A program made the position numbers and the translations under genes. 64,000 nucleotides of DNA from Heliocidaris erythrogramma (Eukaryota > Echinodermata > Echinoidea > Camarodonta > Echinometridae), in NCBI GenBank assembly GCA_025617745.1, contig CM046853.1:29391822-29455821 (forward strand), in the 5' to 3' direction. The notes beneath the pieces were generated by a model. The model had not been told where the DNA came from and searched no databases. It saw only the letters and a list, made by a program, of their open reading frames with translations. This document shows positions 21,611-33,634 of this stretch, in pieces. Every line of letters starts with the position of its first letter. Position 1 is the first letter of the stretch.

Positions 21611-23534
21611 TTATTTATTCTGTGTTTATTGTCCTTATTCATGTAGTTATACTGCATGATGTCTTTGTACATTATTGTTCACATATGTCTGGTGCAGTGT
21701 GCACTGGGTTTTTTTTCTCTTTAAGCAGCCATTATTCTGGCTACCTGTGCTACTTAATGGAGAGTTATTGTGGTAGAGTGGTTCATTCACTTGACTTTAG
21801 GGGTGCATTTGCATTCCACAATAATGGCCTTTAACAAGACACCAATGTACATTTCAATTTTCCAACCAAATGGAAATGGGTACTTGATATATGCTGGAGC
21901 ACAACATTTGCTGATCAACTATAGAGGGTTAATACATGTATGTTAAAATAAAGTAGGTAAATGGCATTATTACCAAGGGGAAAAATTTCTCTGACACCCT
22001 GACGTAACATAATTTTGCTGAAAATTGTTACTGTGTATTTACCCACATTTGAGAAATGGCTCGTGCTCAGTTCAACTGAGAAAGAAAATCAGGAAACTTT
22101 TGAATGCATGATAGTGATTCATTCATTAAATTGTGTATCTTAAAGTTTAGGTGATTTTATGCAATAAAATGGAAGATAATCTTAATTTCCACATGTTTTG
22201 TAGTATTTAGCCTGTTTTGGTTTGATACACACATGAATATGTCTTCAGTTTTTAATGTGATGAATAGAATTACTACTTGGATGGTTTGATAACATGAAAT
22301 GGAGATCTCAAGTCAAGAATACATGTAGTTAAGTATATGTATGTACATGTATTTGGAATAATAATACTAATGATGATAAAAATGGTAATAATGATGTAAA
22401 TAACAATTTTAATAATAAAAAGGGAAAGAGCGAAAGAGAAAAGGTTGTCTAAATGCAAAGGAGAGGGGCAGGGCATGCCAAAAAAGAAATTTATCAATAA
22501 TCTTCAGGGAGAATTATGCTAATTGTGGGAAAGGGGGTGGGGGGCATGAGGCAAAATCCACATGGTGTTTGGGACAGAGACCCAACCAAGAAGAGCACAT
22601 ACAGATTGCAATAAATATGCAAAAAAAAAAAATGGGATATGGGATTGGAAGCCTCAGCCGCACCTCCCGTCTAAACCAGATTTGAGTACTCCATTCCACT
22701 CCCGCAGGTTACGCCCCCACAAAATTTTGTGCTCCCACGCAGTGCCCTATAATGAACAAAAATTGTTGTTGAATAGCAAGTTCCAGAAAGAAATAGAATA
22801 TGTATGATATGTGCACAGTAATAATGCATACACTGAATGTCTATGCTTTGTAATATAGCATTAGAATGTAAAGTTGGAGTACTTCAGAATGTTTTTTGTT
22901 TTTGTTTTTGTTTATTATTCTCAGGGGGGAGGGGGGGGGGGTCTCATTGAGCTAGGCCTGTACATCATCTGCATCCATGAAAATGAGTAATAAGGAGGGT
23001 TCAGAAATTTTGGCAGACCTGAGATAGGGGGTTGCTTTCAAAGGGAGGGAACAAGTATACGCATACCCTAAATAATACTGAGTGTATGTGTATACTGTAT
23101 AGACACATTACCTCGCTAGTCATGAGGACCGCTAGTCATAAGGACCGCTATCCATAACGCGTGATTAAATGAATTGCGATCCTTTATAAATAGCGGTCCT
23201 TATAGCAAGCAGACCTATCAAATTCACTAGTGATAAGAAAAAATCCTCAAAAAGGGTAGGAAATTTGACCATTTAGAAGCCAGTCAAGAGCAGCAAATCT
23301 GAAAATACACGATAAAAAGAATCCAGAGTGGTTCTTTTCTATTCTTTTCTATTCTGTTAACGAAAATATTCTGTAATGTGTTCCAAAGTTAATACAGGTG
23401 TCCCAGGTGTATTTGTCTTTAACTCTCCCTTTTTGACCAAAAAGAGCCACGAAGAACCAACCATCGAATACGGTGTACAATATAATAGCCTATACTATGC
23501 AAGATCTAAAATTCAAAAAAATTTTGCGACGGTT
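21611..23534. other. Intergenic spacer with scattered repeat fragments
   Basis: No gene is recognised. The spacer contains homopolymer G runs (22530 and 22924), TCTATTCTTT repeats near 23340, and at 23113-23205 a small element. In that element ATAAGGACCGCTA is duplicated in tandem and faces TAGCGGTCCTTAT. At 23213-23233 it shares a tail motif with the SINE at 17871-18115. Confidence 0.5.
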
Positions 23535-24278
23535 TCCCCCCGGGGGGGCGCACTCAGATATATGGGTGTACACACATGCGCGTCCAAGAAAACGCGTAAA
23601 AGGGGTCCTTTTTTCAGGTGGAACGCGTAACGCGTGTTACGCGTTAACCCTTTCAGGGCAGGAATTATTTTAGGGCTAAATTTATCACATTTTGTTCTTA
23701 AAATTGGCAACAATATTTTTCTTTTAGTGCTACATGGTTCTAATGAGGTGTAATGTTTTTGAAAACAATATACATGGTTAACGATTTTGTTGAAAAGTTG
23801 AAAAAATTGCCAATTTTGAGAAAAAGCAATGATTTTGAACCTTTCACCGTGTTGTCAACTTAAGGATTTTAAAGCTTATTCTCATTTTGTAAATACCTGG
23901 CATCAAACACAGTATGGTCATGCAACAAAAAAATGGACAGTGTGTGCAGAATTTTTTGCTCTTTCTACTCATGCATCTAGTATATTTCTTAGAGCTCTGA
24001 ATCAAAAGTTGTTGAGGCAAACCACAAAATGTGGTCAATTGTCTCCAAAGGGTTAAGGGGTTCCAAAAACGCTGATTTTCAACAAAAAGGCGTGCTTTTG
24101 ACTAATCTGGCCGAGTCAAACCGGTTTAGGGGGGGTTGGATGATGAAAAACCGCGTAAAAATCCTCGTTTAGGGGTCTTTTTTCATCGAAGTATAAAACC
24201 TGTTTAGGGGGTATTTTGAAAACCCATGGACACGCATGTGTACACCCATATATCTGAGTGACCCCCCCCGGGGGGGTT
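23535..24278. mobile_element. Inverted-repeat element interrupted by a nested MITE
   Basis: The left arm 23535-23596 (CACTCAGATATATGGGTGTA, then a CATGCG..GTCCA stretch) is complementary to 24218-24278 (TACACCCATATATCTGAGTG). The remainder is broken by the nested element at 23648-24052. Confidence 0.75.
23648..24052. mobile_element. piggyBac-like MITE, copy 1
   Basis: TTAA (23644-23647) is followed by CCCTTTCAGGGCAGG, and the other end reads CTCCAAAGGG followed by TTAA. TTAA target duplications with CCCTTT ends fit the piggyBac type. An opposite-orientation copy in the last Rheb intron at 49669-50723 shares long blocks such as CACATTTTGTGGTTTG and AATGTGATAAATTTAGCCC. The element is nested inside 23535-24278. 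Confidence 0.75.
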
Positions 24279-24590
24279 CCCTGAATATATAGGATCAAAA
24301 ACCTCTCGTTTAGGGTGCTTTTCAGAAAGTCGGGCCTCGATCAATGAGACACCAAGTGTGCAGAATAAGCAGCAGGCCTAATCCTTATTACTTCCGCCCC
24401 CTGACCCCGACTTGGTTACATGCACGCTAATCCAACGATTTTGATAGCAAAAAAACAACAAACCAACGATATAACAAACATATTTGAAGGTTTGAAAAGA
24501 ATTCACAAAATTGAACACGTACACTCATTTGACGCCGTAGATATTCAGAGCCTGACAATTTTTTTTAAATATACTGTACCTGTATTTTTA

Positions 24591-25728
24591 GCTCACCTGA
24601 GTGAGCTATTGCGATGGAAATTTGTCCGTCGTCTGTCGTCCGTTAACTTTTTACATTTTCATCTTCTTCTCCAAAACCCATGATCGGAATTCAACCAAAC
24701 TTGGTAGGAATCATCCTTAGGTTTGGGGGACCCAAAGTTGCTAAAATGGTACATGTGGCCCCCAGGGGGCCCAGGGGGAGGGCCCCCAATTGTAAAAGCT
24801 ATGTAAATTTCAAACATCTTCTCCAGAACCAGGCATAGCTCAGACTTGGTATTGTGTATGGAGATATCTCTATAGATGAAGAATGAATGTTCCTGAAATT
24901 TCTCTGAGTGGCCCTATAGGGGCCCTGTGGGGGTAACATACTGGAAGGGAGGGGCGCTGCCAGGCAAAATTTACATTCTGATCTTCTCCAAAACACATGA
25001 GCGGGATTCAACCAAACTTGGTAGGAATCATCTTGAGGGGTAGGGGACCCAAAGTAGCTAAAATAGTACATGTGGCCCCCAGGGGGGCCCAGGGGTAGGG
25101 CCCCCAAGTGTAAAAGCTATGTAAATTTCAAACATCTTCTTCTCCAGAACCAAGAATAGCTCAGACCTGGTATTGTGTATGGAGATACCTCTATAGACGA
25201 AAAATGAAAGTTGTTCATGAATTTTTTCTGGGTGGCCCTATAGGAGGTCTGTGGAGGTAACATACTGGAGGAGGGGGGGGGGGGGGGGGGTGGGGCAAGT
25301 TGTCCGCCATCCATAAACTTCCATAAGCTTCTTCTCCAAAACCCATGATTGGAAATTAACCGAACTTGGTAGGAAGCTCAGACTTGGTATTGTGTATAGA
25401 GATACCTCTATAGATGAAGAATGAAAGTTGTTCATAATTTTTTTCTGGGTGGCCTTATAGGGGCCCCTGTGGGGTTAACACGCTGGAGTAACATTTGTTT
25501 TAAAATTTGATTTTCTACTTTTTTGCTTAGGTAGCATCTTGCATAAAACGACACAACATTTTGATCGTTTAGCCACCTTGCATTGATAAATGGCAATAAC
25601 ATTATGAAACAGAATATTGTTCCATTTCCAAAAAGTAATGTTGGTATTTGATAGATCCATCTAATACATCTCCTTGTGGTGCTAGAGAGAACATGCACCA
25701 GATGTGAATTGATCCACCTCAGGTGAGC
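24591..25728. mobile_element. 1.1 kb element with CTCACCTGAG ends and internal ~320 bp units
   Basis: GCTCACCTGAG starts the element and CTCAGGTGAGC ends it. Inside, CTTCTCCAAAACCCATGAT-type blocks recur at about 24665, 24983 and 25331, each followed by AACTTGGTAGGA. CTTCTCCAGAACCA blocks lie near 24820 and 25139. Each unit has a CCCTATAGG / GGGGTAACATACTGGA portion and long C/G runs. No transposase is present, so it is a non-autonomous repeat. Confidence 0.72.
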
Positions 25729-27220
25729 GCGTGTGTGTGTGTGTAATTGGGTTTTTACAGACGTGTATCAATCAGTTATGATTATTTACGTCTGGGACCG
25801 ACCTTTAACGTCACCATCCGAAAGAGCGTCGTGCCCCCTGGGGCTCTTGTTTATTTTTTCTCTCAAATATCATTCATAACAAAACTGGATGCATTTGATT
25901 GTAATAAAAGAAAAAGAAAAAAAGGCAATGCACTTTGTTATATACACATGATCTGTCAAAGAATACTTCTGAGAGACAGTTTAGTACCGACAGTCGCTGA
26001 CATGATCTCCATATATAGAGATAATTATATCAAGGAGGTACTTGCCTAGTACCTCCTTGGTTTATTTGTATACTGTATATGTATTTCTGACGTGACGACG
26101 CGACGATCCGAACAGTGGATCCGATTGCGCCACACGTACGGTACGTCGCCACCTACAGTTAAGTTTGAAATCCGCGCAATCGGGGATTTCCCTGACGTCG
26201 AAAAAAACCCGTTTTTCAAAATGGTTTCATCATGACTCTAAATGCACGCACAAATTTCGCAATCGTCCTCTCAGTGAAAAGGTAAGGTTTATGATTTAGA
26301 CTTTTAAAACATATTTTGCTTTATTGTGAAATAGGTCCCCTCTCATCCACTCCGATAATCCGTTTATTGCGTATATAATTTACGTCGTGGGGACTTCATT
26401 CTAGTCAACACTACAGTCATGACATTGGGCAAACAGGCAAATGTGTGCATGATACACAGGTGCACACTGAATGAGCATGAGAGGGGACCTATTCGCGATT
26501 AGGCCATTATTCTTTCTAAATCGAGGTGATTACATTCGTTATTTGATTGATTTTTTTGGCTATATCGTGGTTGATGAAACCACTCGTTCGTTAGCATGCA
26601 AAAATTAAAAAAAAAAGTGCAGAGTCTAGTATGAGTATGAGTATGACTAGATCTATGACTATGTCCTTTATCATTAGACATTATGGACGGGGAATGAGGA
26701 AACCAATGCCAATGGCGATGCGTGTAACGCATTAATTAATTTATTAAACATGATCAGATGATATTGATCATTGTTGATAAAGCGCTTCTGCGTGGAGTGA
26801 ATGGTGGTTTCCTCAACCACGATAATGCCATTTTTTGGGGCCGTTTGTTGTTGACATGTGAATTTGTGTGGGTGGGGTTGTGACTAACTCCAGACATGCC
26901 CACTTAGTTACATACGTGAGGTGCCTTAAAATTAAAATTCACCATCTACATACATCATGGTAACAAAAACTAGCCTGTCAATTTTGCCGTCAGATTTTAA
27001 CGAAAAACATGCATCAATTAACACTAAAACCAGTGAATATTTGCAATTCACAATTATCAACCTATCGTGTGAAAGATTTGTGACAATTTGCATGGAAGGT
27101 TGTTTGATTTTCTGTTTAAAAATGACCTGTCTGGATTAACAACCTGTCCAGAATTACAACGTCTGAGTATACTTTTGTCCTTTTGTTTTGTAAGTGAAGT
27201 CTCCCCTTCCCAATGAAGGT
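25729..27220. other. Intergenic spacer with small inverted repeats
   Basis: A (GT)n stretch lies at 25732-25744. A hairpin with 11 bp arms lies at 26031-26059 (CAAGGAGGTAC / GTACCTCCTTG). AATAGGTCCCCTCTCAT at 26326 is inverted at 26476-26493. GTGGTTTCCTCAACCACGAT at 26804 is itself a hairpin and recurs at 3683-3702. No gene is recognised. Confidence 0.5.
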
Positions 27221-27225
27221 GGGTA

Positions 27226-27490
27226 TTGGTAATACAATCCATGACTATACTAACACGTCAGCGACGTGGCTACTCATACAGTACTGCCATGTCGGGCCAT
27301 TCTTATTATCTGGGTTGCCAATATACATGTATAAACAACGTACGCGTATGAAACTTTGACAGCCATTGTAGGCGCTTAACTGTACACGTTTAGTAATACA
27401 ATCCATGACTAACATGTCAGCAATGTGGCTACAAATACAAAAAATGTACAGTACTGCCTTGTTGTTCTGCCATTCTTATTATCTGTAGTG
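27226..27490. repeat. Direct repeat pair, period ~166 bp
   Basis: TAATACAATCCATGACTA starts copy 1 near 27229 and copy 2 near 27393. Each is followed by GTCAGC..GTGGCTAC, ACAGTACTGCC and CCATTCTTATTATCTG. Confidence 0.75.
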
Positions 27491-27642
27491 TATCCATTAA
27501 AAAATATTAAAATTAGGTCCGACAATGTGACCTCGGACAAAGTTTGATAGAAGACACCACCATGATCATGTTACATTAATAATTTACATGGTTTATTGAG
27601 GCTGCCATTGGATTTATGTTAAACTTAAAGCCTGGCTCATAC

Positions 27643-27877
27643 CAGGGGTGGTATTCTGAGATTTATTTTATCTCGATTTTAGTGAAAAGATTTTAATTGT
27701 CATAAAAAGATTTTAAATTGCAACATTTCATTGGTGTTTGCGCAGATGAATTTCGCATACGCAGCCACTTTTGCGCAGTCATTAACCAATGATGTGCCAC
27801 AAGCGTACATTTTGTTATGACAATTAAAATTATTTCACTAAAATCAAGATAAAATGAACCTCAGAATACCACCCCAG
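27643..27877. mobile_element. 235 bp palindromic MITE
   Basis: CAGGGGTGGTATTCTGAG at the left faces CTCAGAATACCACCCCAG at the right. Complementarity continues inward (TTTTAGTGAAAA / TTTCACTAAAAT; TTAATTGTCATAA / TTATGACAATTAA). An isolated end of the same family (TCAGAATACCGCCCCAG) occurs at 3663-3680 inside the foldback core. Confidence 0.85.
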
Positions 27878-28581
27878 GGCTGTCAACCCTCCCGCTTATG
27901 GGGGAGTCTCACGCACCAATGCTCATTATCCCGCTGTCCAACCAGCGTCATGGCGGGAGACTCCCACCACTATGCTCCTCCCGCTCTCTCGCCAAGCATG
28001 TAAATCTCCCGCTTTATGAAAAAACCTCCCAGCAAACGTGTAAAATGAAAACTTCCCACACTGAAATATGTAAACAGCTGATGACCTTCTTTTTTTTCCT
28101 TTTTTTTTTGTTAGAGAATTTCTGAGCTAAAAGACAGCCGAAAAATGCTGACGACCTTTTTTTTTTATGCTTGTCAGAGAATTTTTGAGTAAAAAGACAG
28201 CCGAAAACGCTGATGATTTTTTTTTGCTTTTGTCAGAGAATGTTGGAGTAAAAAGATGCCCCAAAAAATGATTTTAAAAAACGAAAAACGCATCTCCCTC
28301 CAAGCATTTCGTAGGGTGTCATTCTGTGAAGAAAAAAAATTCTGAATGTGTAAAATGAGATTTTTGCCAGTATAGATTTTTGTATATTTCTGCACAAAGA
28401 TGTCTCTATTTTTACTGTTTAATGAATAATGATGTTGGCCCACCATATATAAGTGTTTTCCTTCCTTTGTACAGTGAGATACCAGAGAAAAGAAAGGAGA
28501 CCATTCATCGAGCACTGGCAAGTATATTGTTTTGTAGTCCAGTACTACAGTTGGCATAAGAATACAGGATCCAGGAGTAAG

Positions 28582-29890
28582 ATGGCTGCACGTGGAGTGC
28601 ATACATCAGGGCCCTCTTCAGGTTCTCAAGAAGCCCTGAACTCAATGATAAGTCAGTTCCAAACCAAACTAAAATTTAATGAATCAGAGATATCTTCAAA
28701 CAGAAAAAAAATTTCATTCCTGGAAGGTGAGAATGGCTTTTTGAAAAAGGAGAATGTCTCACTCAAAGAAAATATATCTTCACTCAAAAAGGAAATACAG
28801 CATATGAAGGTAACACATGAAAAAGAGAGAGGCAATCAAGGGGATTTTAAGTTAAACCCAAAGGCCATGTCCGCATATGCAGGAGGACCACACAACCTTG
28901 ATAATTCTAAGCAATCACCAGCATCATCATCACCTTCAGATATCACTGAGAATTTTGGAGTAGGATTTGTCCCTGGTAGGAACAGAGAGGGTGTACCATT
29001 TTGTGCAGAGATATTTGAAGGCAAGCTCTCACATGGCCCAGACGTAAAATTGAGGTTTGTAAATCTTGCATCTAAAATAGGCGAGAAGCTAGCTCAGCTT
29101 GGTGATGTACAGGTCAGAGAATCTAACCTTAAAAAGCAAATTGAAAACTGGCAAGTTACTGCTAAGCATTTATTGCAATTCTTTGCTATTCTTCAAGCAA
29201 TTACAATAAATTCTGGAAATGAATGCAGTGCTTGGCTAGATGTGGCACTTGCGAATGTGAGCAACCAGTCTATCAGGCAGCGCATCTGCAAAATGTGGAG
29301 ACTTCTACAGTGGAACATTCATCACACTCTCAACAACAGCAAAAAATGTTCACCTAAGACACAAGTGAAAATTGATGAATGGTTTACCCTACAGAATGGT
29401 ACACTCGAAATTCCTGATGATATAGAACTGGCAATAGCTAACCTTTTGAAATCCATGTCTAGAGATTTTGGTGTAGCAATGGAGGAAGTTGCTGAGGGTC
29501 TCTCTTTGTCAATACCGATAGAGCCTGAAGAGGAGTCTTCAGGTATCTCCAGCAGTGATTCTTCATTGTCCTCCACGATCCCAGCTGAAGACCTCTGGAC
29601 ATTCAAAAGTATCCTCCAGAGCCTCGTAGAGAACATTGAAGATCTCTACCAAAAACATGCATTGTTGAACAAATCCTTAGTTCTTGATGGCTTGGATGAG
29701 ATGGAGAGGGATATGTACCTTCCACAGAGAGAGGCTCTTGAGAATTATGATCTTGGGAACTTGCTAAGGTTGATGAGTTCTGTGATTCAAAGTCTTAGTC
29801 AGGAGGTGATATCAATAAATGCTGAGAAGGGCCATTGTCAGAGATGCGGACATGATATCAACAGTGAAGCCAAAGGGGACAGAAGCAATG
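28582..29890 (+). CDS. UBZ1-like gene, coding exon 1
   Basis: The acceptor TTTGTACAG ends at 28474. The ATG at 28582 sits in AAGATGGCT, a good start context. The donor GTAATG begins at 29891. The retained-intron reading would stop after 7 codons (GNVVHVC), and the in-phase join to 30452 supports splicing. Confidence 0.78.
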
Positions 29891-31533
29891 GTAATGTTGT
29901 ACATGTATGTTAGAATAAACTAGAAAGTATTGCAATCTGTCAGTCACTCATTAGGTTTTAGATGCAAACTTAATAACGCTATGATGTGTTCAGTCACTGC
30001 AATTTTATTATCAACAGAAATTTGTATTATATCCTCATTAATTAATTTGAAATCTTTAGAACTATTGTAAAAGCCTATAAAAATGGATGTTTTTTCTAGC
30101 AAAAGTGACACTTGTTCTTGCTATAGTATTTCTATCTTGATATACAGTGGAAACTCGTATAAAGAGGTCTGATATAACAATATTCCTGATACAACAAGGT
30201 AATATTCCTGGTCCCAGCTCTTTATATTCTGTTGTTTTTTAACCTGCTATAACAAGATTCCTGCTGTAACAAAGTAATTCTGATGGACCCAAGGACCTTG
30301 TTATACCGAGTTTCCACTGTATATAGGACTTCTTCTGTCTTTCTGCTGATATCATTTAAAATGAGCCATATTGCAAACCACTTACAGGTTTAGCCGTTTA
30401 TTTTGGGTAATACATGTATATTTCAATTCATTTTTTTCCATTCAATCACAGAATCTACACTGCACAATCAGAGGACTCAAGGACAACTGAAAGGGCTTGA
30501 TTCAGCTGGACTGTCTAGTGGTCTCAAGACTCTCAAGAGCAGAGAGACTGCTAATCAGATACAAGGCAGTATGCTCCCCCGCATTCCTAATTTGACTATG
30601 TCAGGTGGTGCATTGCCCAATGTACCAAACGCAGTGCGGCCAGTACATGGAAAATTTCAAGGAATTCATGGAACATTGCCTCCAAGGCAACTTACTGTCC
30701 TTCAAAACACCAACCCCCATGTCAGGTCAAAATCAGATACTAGTCTCTCTCCTCAGCAAAGGAAATTAGCAGATCAATCCTTACTTTCTAAGCCAGGCAG
30801 TCTTGACAGTGTATTTAAGCAAAAAAGTTCACCTCTTAATATCAGTACTTCACCACCACCTGTATTATACAGTCCCCAATTAGACCATCTGTCAGATTCA
30901 GATGATGACTTTCAGGTTCGTGGACCACCGGATACACCCCCTGAAGTCAGATCAATTGAACGTATGCAGATCGGGAGAGACAGCATTGAACTTCCTACAG
31001 AATCATCTGGAAGAATAGACAGACAGGGGGCATTCTCTAAGTATGCAATGCAAAGTGCATATCAACCTAGAGACGATGGTGCCCTCTTTGACAGAAGGTT
31101 TCCATTGAGTCAAGTTCATCAGTGTACTGGTGACAACAGTGGTACCACACAAGACATGGTCTTACCATCCTCAGTCCAGTGGAGTACTGTGCAGCTCAAG
31201 GATGGTGGCATGGCTTCCCCAAAACTGGAAGCCATGAGTCGGTTTAACACTGCCCAACAAAGGTCTCAGCATATGAACTACTTCAGTACCATACCCCAAG
31301 ATAGTTTATTGAACTATACAGCTGATGTTGAAAGGGATGGTTTGGACACGTTGACCAATATTCCAAAGGCATCATTTGAATTAGGGAGAAGAGAACCTTG
31401 CCCAGTTTGCAAAGTGACTTTTCCAGACTATGTTCCAACGCAGGCTATTCAGAGCCATATCAATCTGCACTTTGATGAAAATCCAGGTAGTTTTGAGGTA
31501 ATCACTGAAAGTTATAACTCACTAAATAAATAG
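28582..31533 (+). CDS. Coiled-coil protein with C-terminal UBZ1-like zinc finger (TANK/TBKBP1/TAX1BP1-like), 2 coding exons
   Basis: The exons are 28582-29890 and 30452-31533, joined in phase 1 to about 796 residues. Residues ~20-90 form a coiled coil (KKISFLEGENGFLKKENVSL). A conserved-looking helical block with four tryptophans spans about 170-320. Acidic, serine-rich linkers follow (SSGISSSDSSLSS). A CQRCG pair lies at the end of exon 1, and a long disordered middle rich in S, P and Q fills most of exon 2. Near the C-terminus, CPVCKVTFPDY...SHINLHF is a C2H2 finger (C-x2-C, H-x3-H) of the UBZ1 ubiquitin-binding type found in TAX1BP1, CALCOCO2 and TANK. A role as an adaptor in ubiquitin-linked immune or autophagy signalling is inference. 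The frame is also open upstream to the acceptor at 28475, so the start could lie earlier. Confidence 0.75.
30145..30319. mobile_element. 175 bp TA-flanked MITE in the UBZ1-gene intron
   Basis: CAGTGGAAACTCG at the left and CGAGTTTCCACTG at the right are exact complements, with TA on both sides. Internal words such as CTTGTTATA / TATAACAA repeat in both orientations. Relatives lie at 32224-32395 and around 49500-50742. Confidence 0.88.
30452..31533 (+). CDS. UBZ1-like gene, coding exon 2 with zinc finger
   Basis: The acceptor TCAATCACAG ends at 30451 and the stop TAG is at 31531-31533. An in-frame alternative donor (CCAG|GTAGTT at 31487) could skip the last 15 codons if a further exon exists. 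CTAAATAAATAG overlaps the stop and contains AATAAA. Confidence 0.78.
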
Positions 31534-31899
31534 GAAGTTTAGAAAGTAATTAGACCAATATATATTGGTGTTAATTAATTTAACAAACTCTTAAATGTAT
31601 TTCTTAAATGGAAAACTATTGCAGAAGGTATAATAGTCATAGCACTTTGGAGTTCATTTAAATTAGTAGATTCAATGTAGTGTAAATTATATGTCCATGT
31701 ACATTTTACAGATACAGTATAACGAAGATTTCTGTCATATGATTACCATGACAACCCCTTTGTTTCCTTAATACTCCAGAATTTCATACCCATAATGTAT
31801 ATGCATGTACTCTATCATATCTGGAAAGGATAGTATTCAAGAGTGGAATGTTGTCCCAAAATTATTCATCTTTATTTGAAATGACGTAAAGCCTTTATA
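31534..31899. other. Downstream flank of the UBZ1-like gene
   Basis: AT-rich sequence that probably includes its 3' UTR. Nothing else is recognised. Confidence 0.4.
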
Positions 31900-33634
31900 C
31901 AGTTGTCCTCAAAATTATTAATACCCCTTGGAAAAATTAAGATTTTTGCATTTTTGCAAATATGAAAGGGAACTGGATTTACTTGCAGATCATTCGAATA
32001 CAGTTTTCATCTATAAATGAATGCTGTTTCTGGTTTTAACTCATTTGCATAACAATAGAAAAAGTGAGTTATCCAAACCTGATGTTCAAAATTAGTCATA
32101 CCCTTGGTGATTCATTGTCTTTGTCTATCAATGTGAATCAAATCCTATGTGATTAAAGCTTGTAACCCTTCAGTACACCGTCATAATGCTTCTGGAGGTC
32201 TCAACTGAGATAGCAGGCCAATACAGTTGTACATCATTATAACAAACTCCTTGGGACCACAGAAATTACCTTGTTATATCGAAACTTTGTATATCAGGGT
32301 TAAAAACAAAAGAATCTAAAGAAGTGGGACCAGTAAATGACCTTGTTATAATGAGAGTTTGTTATAAAAGTGTTCTTTATAACGAGTTTCCACTGTACCT
32401 GGTATCCAATGGCTTAATTTCCTGGAGGATGGTGTCCAGAGATGCCTTCTCCTGGTCTTCAGGCCATTCCTTGGATTTAAAGGAGATTTAATGTATATAA
32501 GGGGTGTAGTTATTGATGTGACTTAGTGATTACGGGACTATGATATTAATATATTCATTTAGTTTTTTATTTACTTTAATGAAAATTTTGCACTTCGTAG
32601 TAAAACACTCTTCCTGAAGAGAGACCTTCCTTAGAGCCATTCTCTGTTGCACTGTCTGAGAGGGGGTTCGCCCTCATTATTTGGTTCCATTCTCAATCAG
32701 AGTGCTCAGGTAGGCCATGTTAGTGATGTTTAAGTCGCTTCATGACCCTGATGCCAGGTCACCATTAATTACAGTTTGTATCCTTTGAGTACCTTACACA
32801 TCCCAAATTGACTTTTACTGTGCCAATTTTCATATTTTTGATACTATCCTTGGTATGGTGCAAGCCTTCATCAGAGTACCCACTTGTGAAGGACCTAGTG
32901 ACAGGTGTCCACATCCAAGTGTGTCAGTTTGTGTAACGGAACTTACTGAATAAAATGGCATCAACTAACATTTAGACCTCTACCATGGCCTTCCTAAACA
33001 TTCTTAATGAGTTTGGAGCAAAAGTATGGGGCCAACTCCCTCTCAGATAGTGCAACATGGAAGGGCTCCAAGGAGAGACTCTCCAGGAAGAGTGTTTTGT
33101 TTTGTCTCCAGAGTAAAATTTTCATCAAAATAAGCAGAAAACTGAATGAAAATAACGGTATCATAGTCACATAACCACTAAGTCAATAACTACACCTCTT
33201 GTATACATTAAATCTTCTTTAAATCCAAGGAATGCCCTGAAGACCAGGTGAAGGCATCTCTGGACAAAATCCTCAAGGAAATTAAGCTATTGGGTACCAG
33301 GTATTTGCCTGCTGTCTCATTAGAGATCTCCAGAAGCATTGGGACAGTGTACTGAAGTGTTACAAGCTTTAATCACAAAGGATTTGATTCACAGTCATTG
33401 GCAAAGTCAATGAATTACCAAGGGTATGACTAATTTTGAACATCACCAAATTTGGATAACTCACCTTTCCTATTGTTATGCAAATGAGTTGAAACCAGAA
33501 ACGGCATCCATTTGTAGATGATAAATAAATGTATTCAAGTGATGTGCAGGTAAATCCAGTTCCCCTTTCATTTTTACGAATAATGCAAAAATCTCAATTT
33601 TTCGAAGGGGTATAAATAATTTTGAGGACAACTG
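31900..33634. mobile_element. 1.7 kb palindromic Tc1/mariner-type element
   Basis: The ends CAGTTGTCCTCAAAATTA and its complement are flanked by TA (31898-31899 and 33635-33636), as in Tc1 elements. Almost the whole element is a palindrome. Arms of 600 bp or more pair through CCAGAGATGCCTTCTCCTGG / CCAGGTGAAGGCATCTCTGG, AAGGAATGCCCTGAAGACCA and CCTCTCAGA blocks. Only about 300 bp in the centre (32690-32990) is unpaired. The left arm carries a nested MITE. No intact transposase is present. Confidence 0.88.
32224..32395. mobile_element. Nested 172 bp MITE inside the left arm of the palindrome
   Basis: It starts CAGTTGTACATCATTATAAC and ends CGAGTTTCCACTG, with TA on both sides. The opposite arm of the host palindrome (near 33296-33312) reads straight through the insertion point as CAGGCAAATACCTGGTA in complement. 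That shows a single TA before insertion and two after. Confidence 0.9.
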
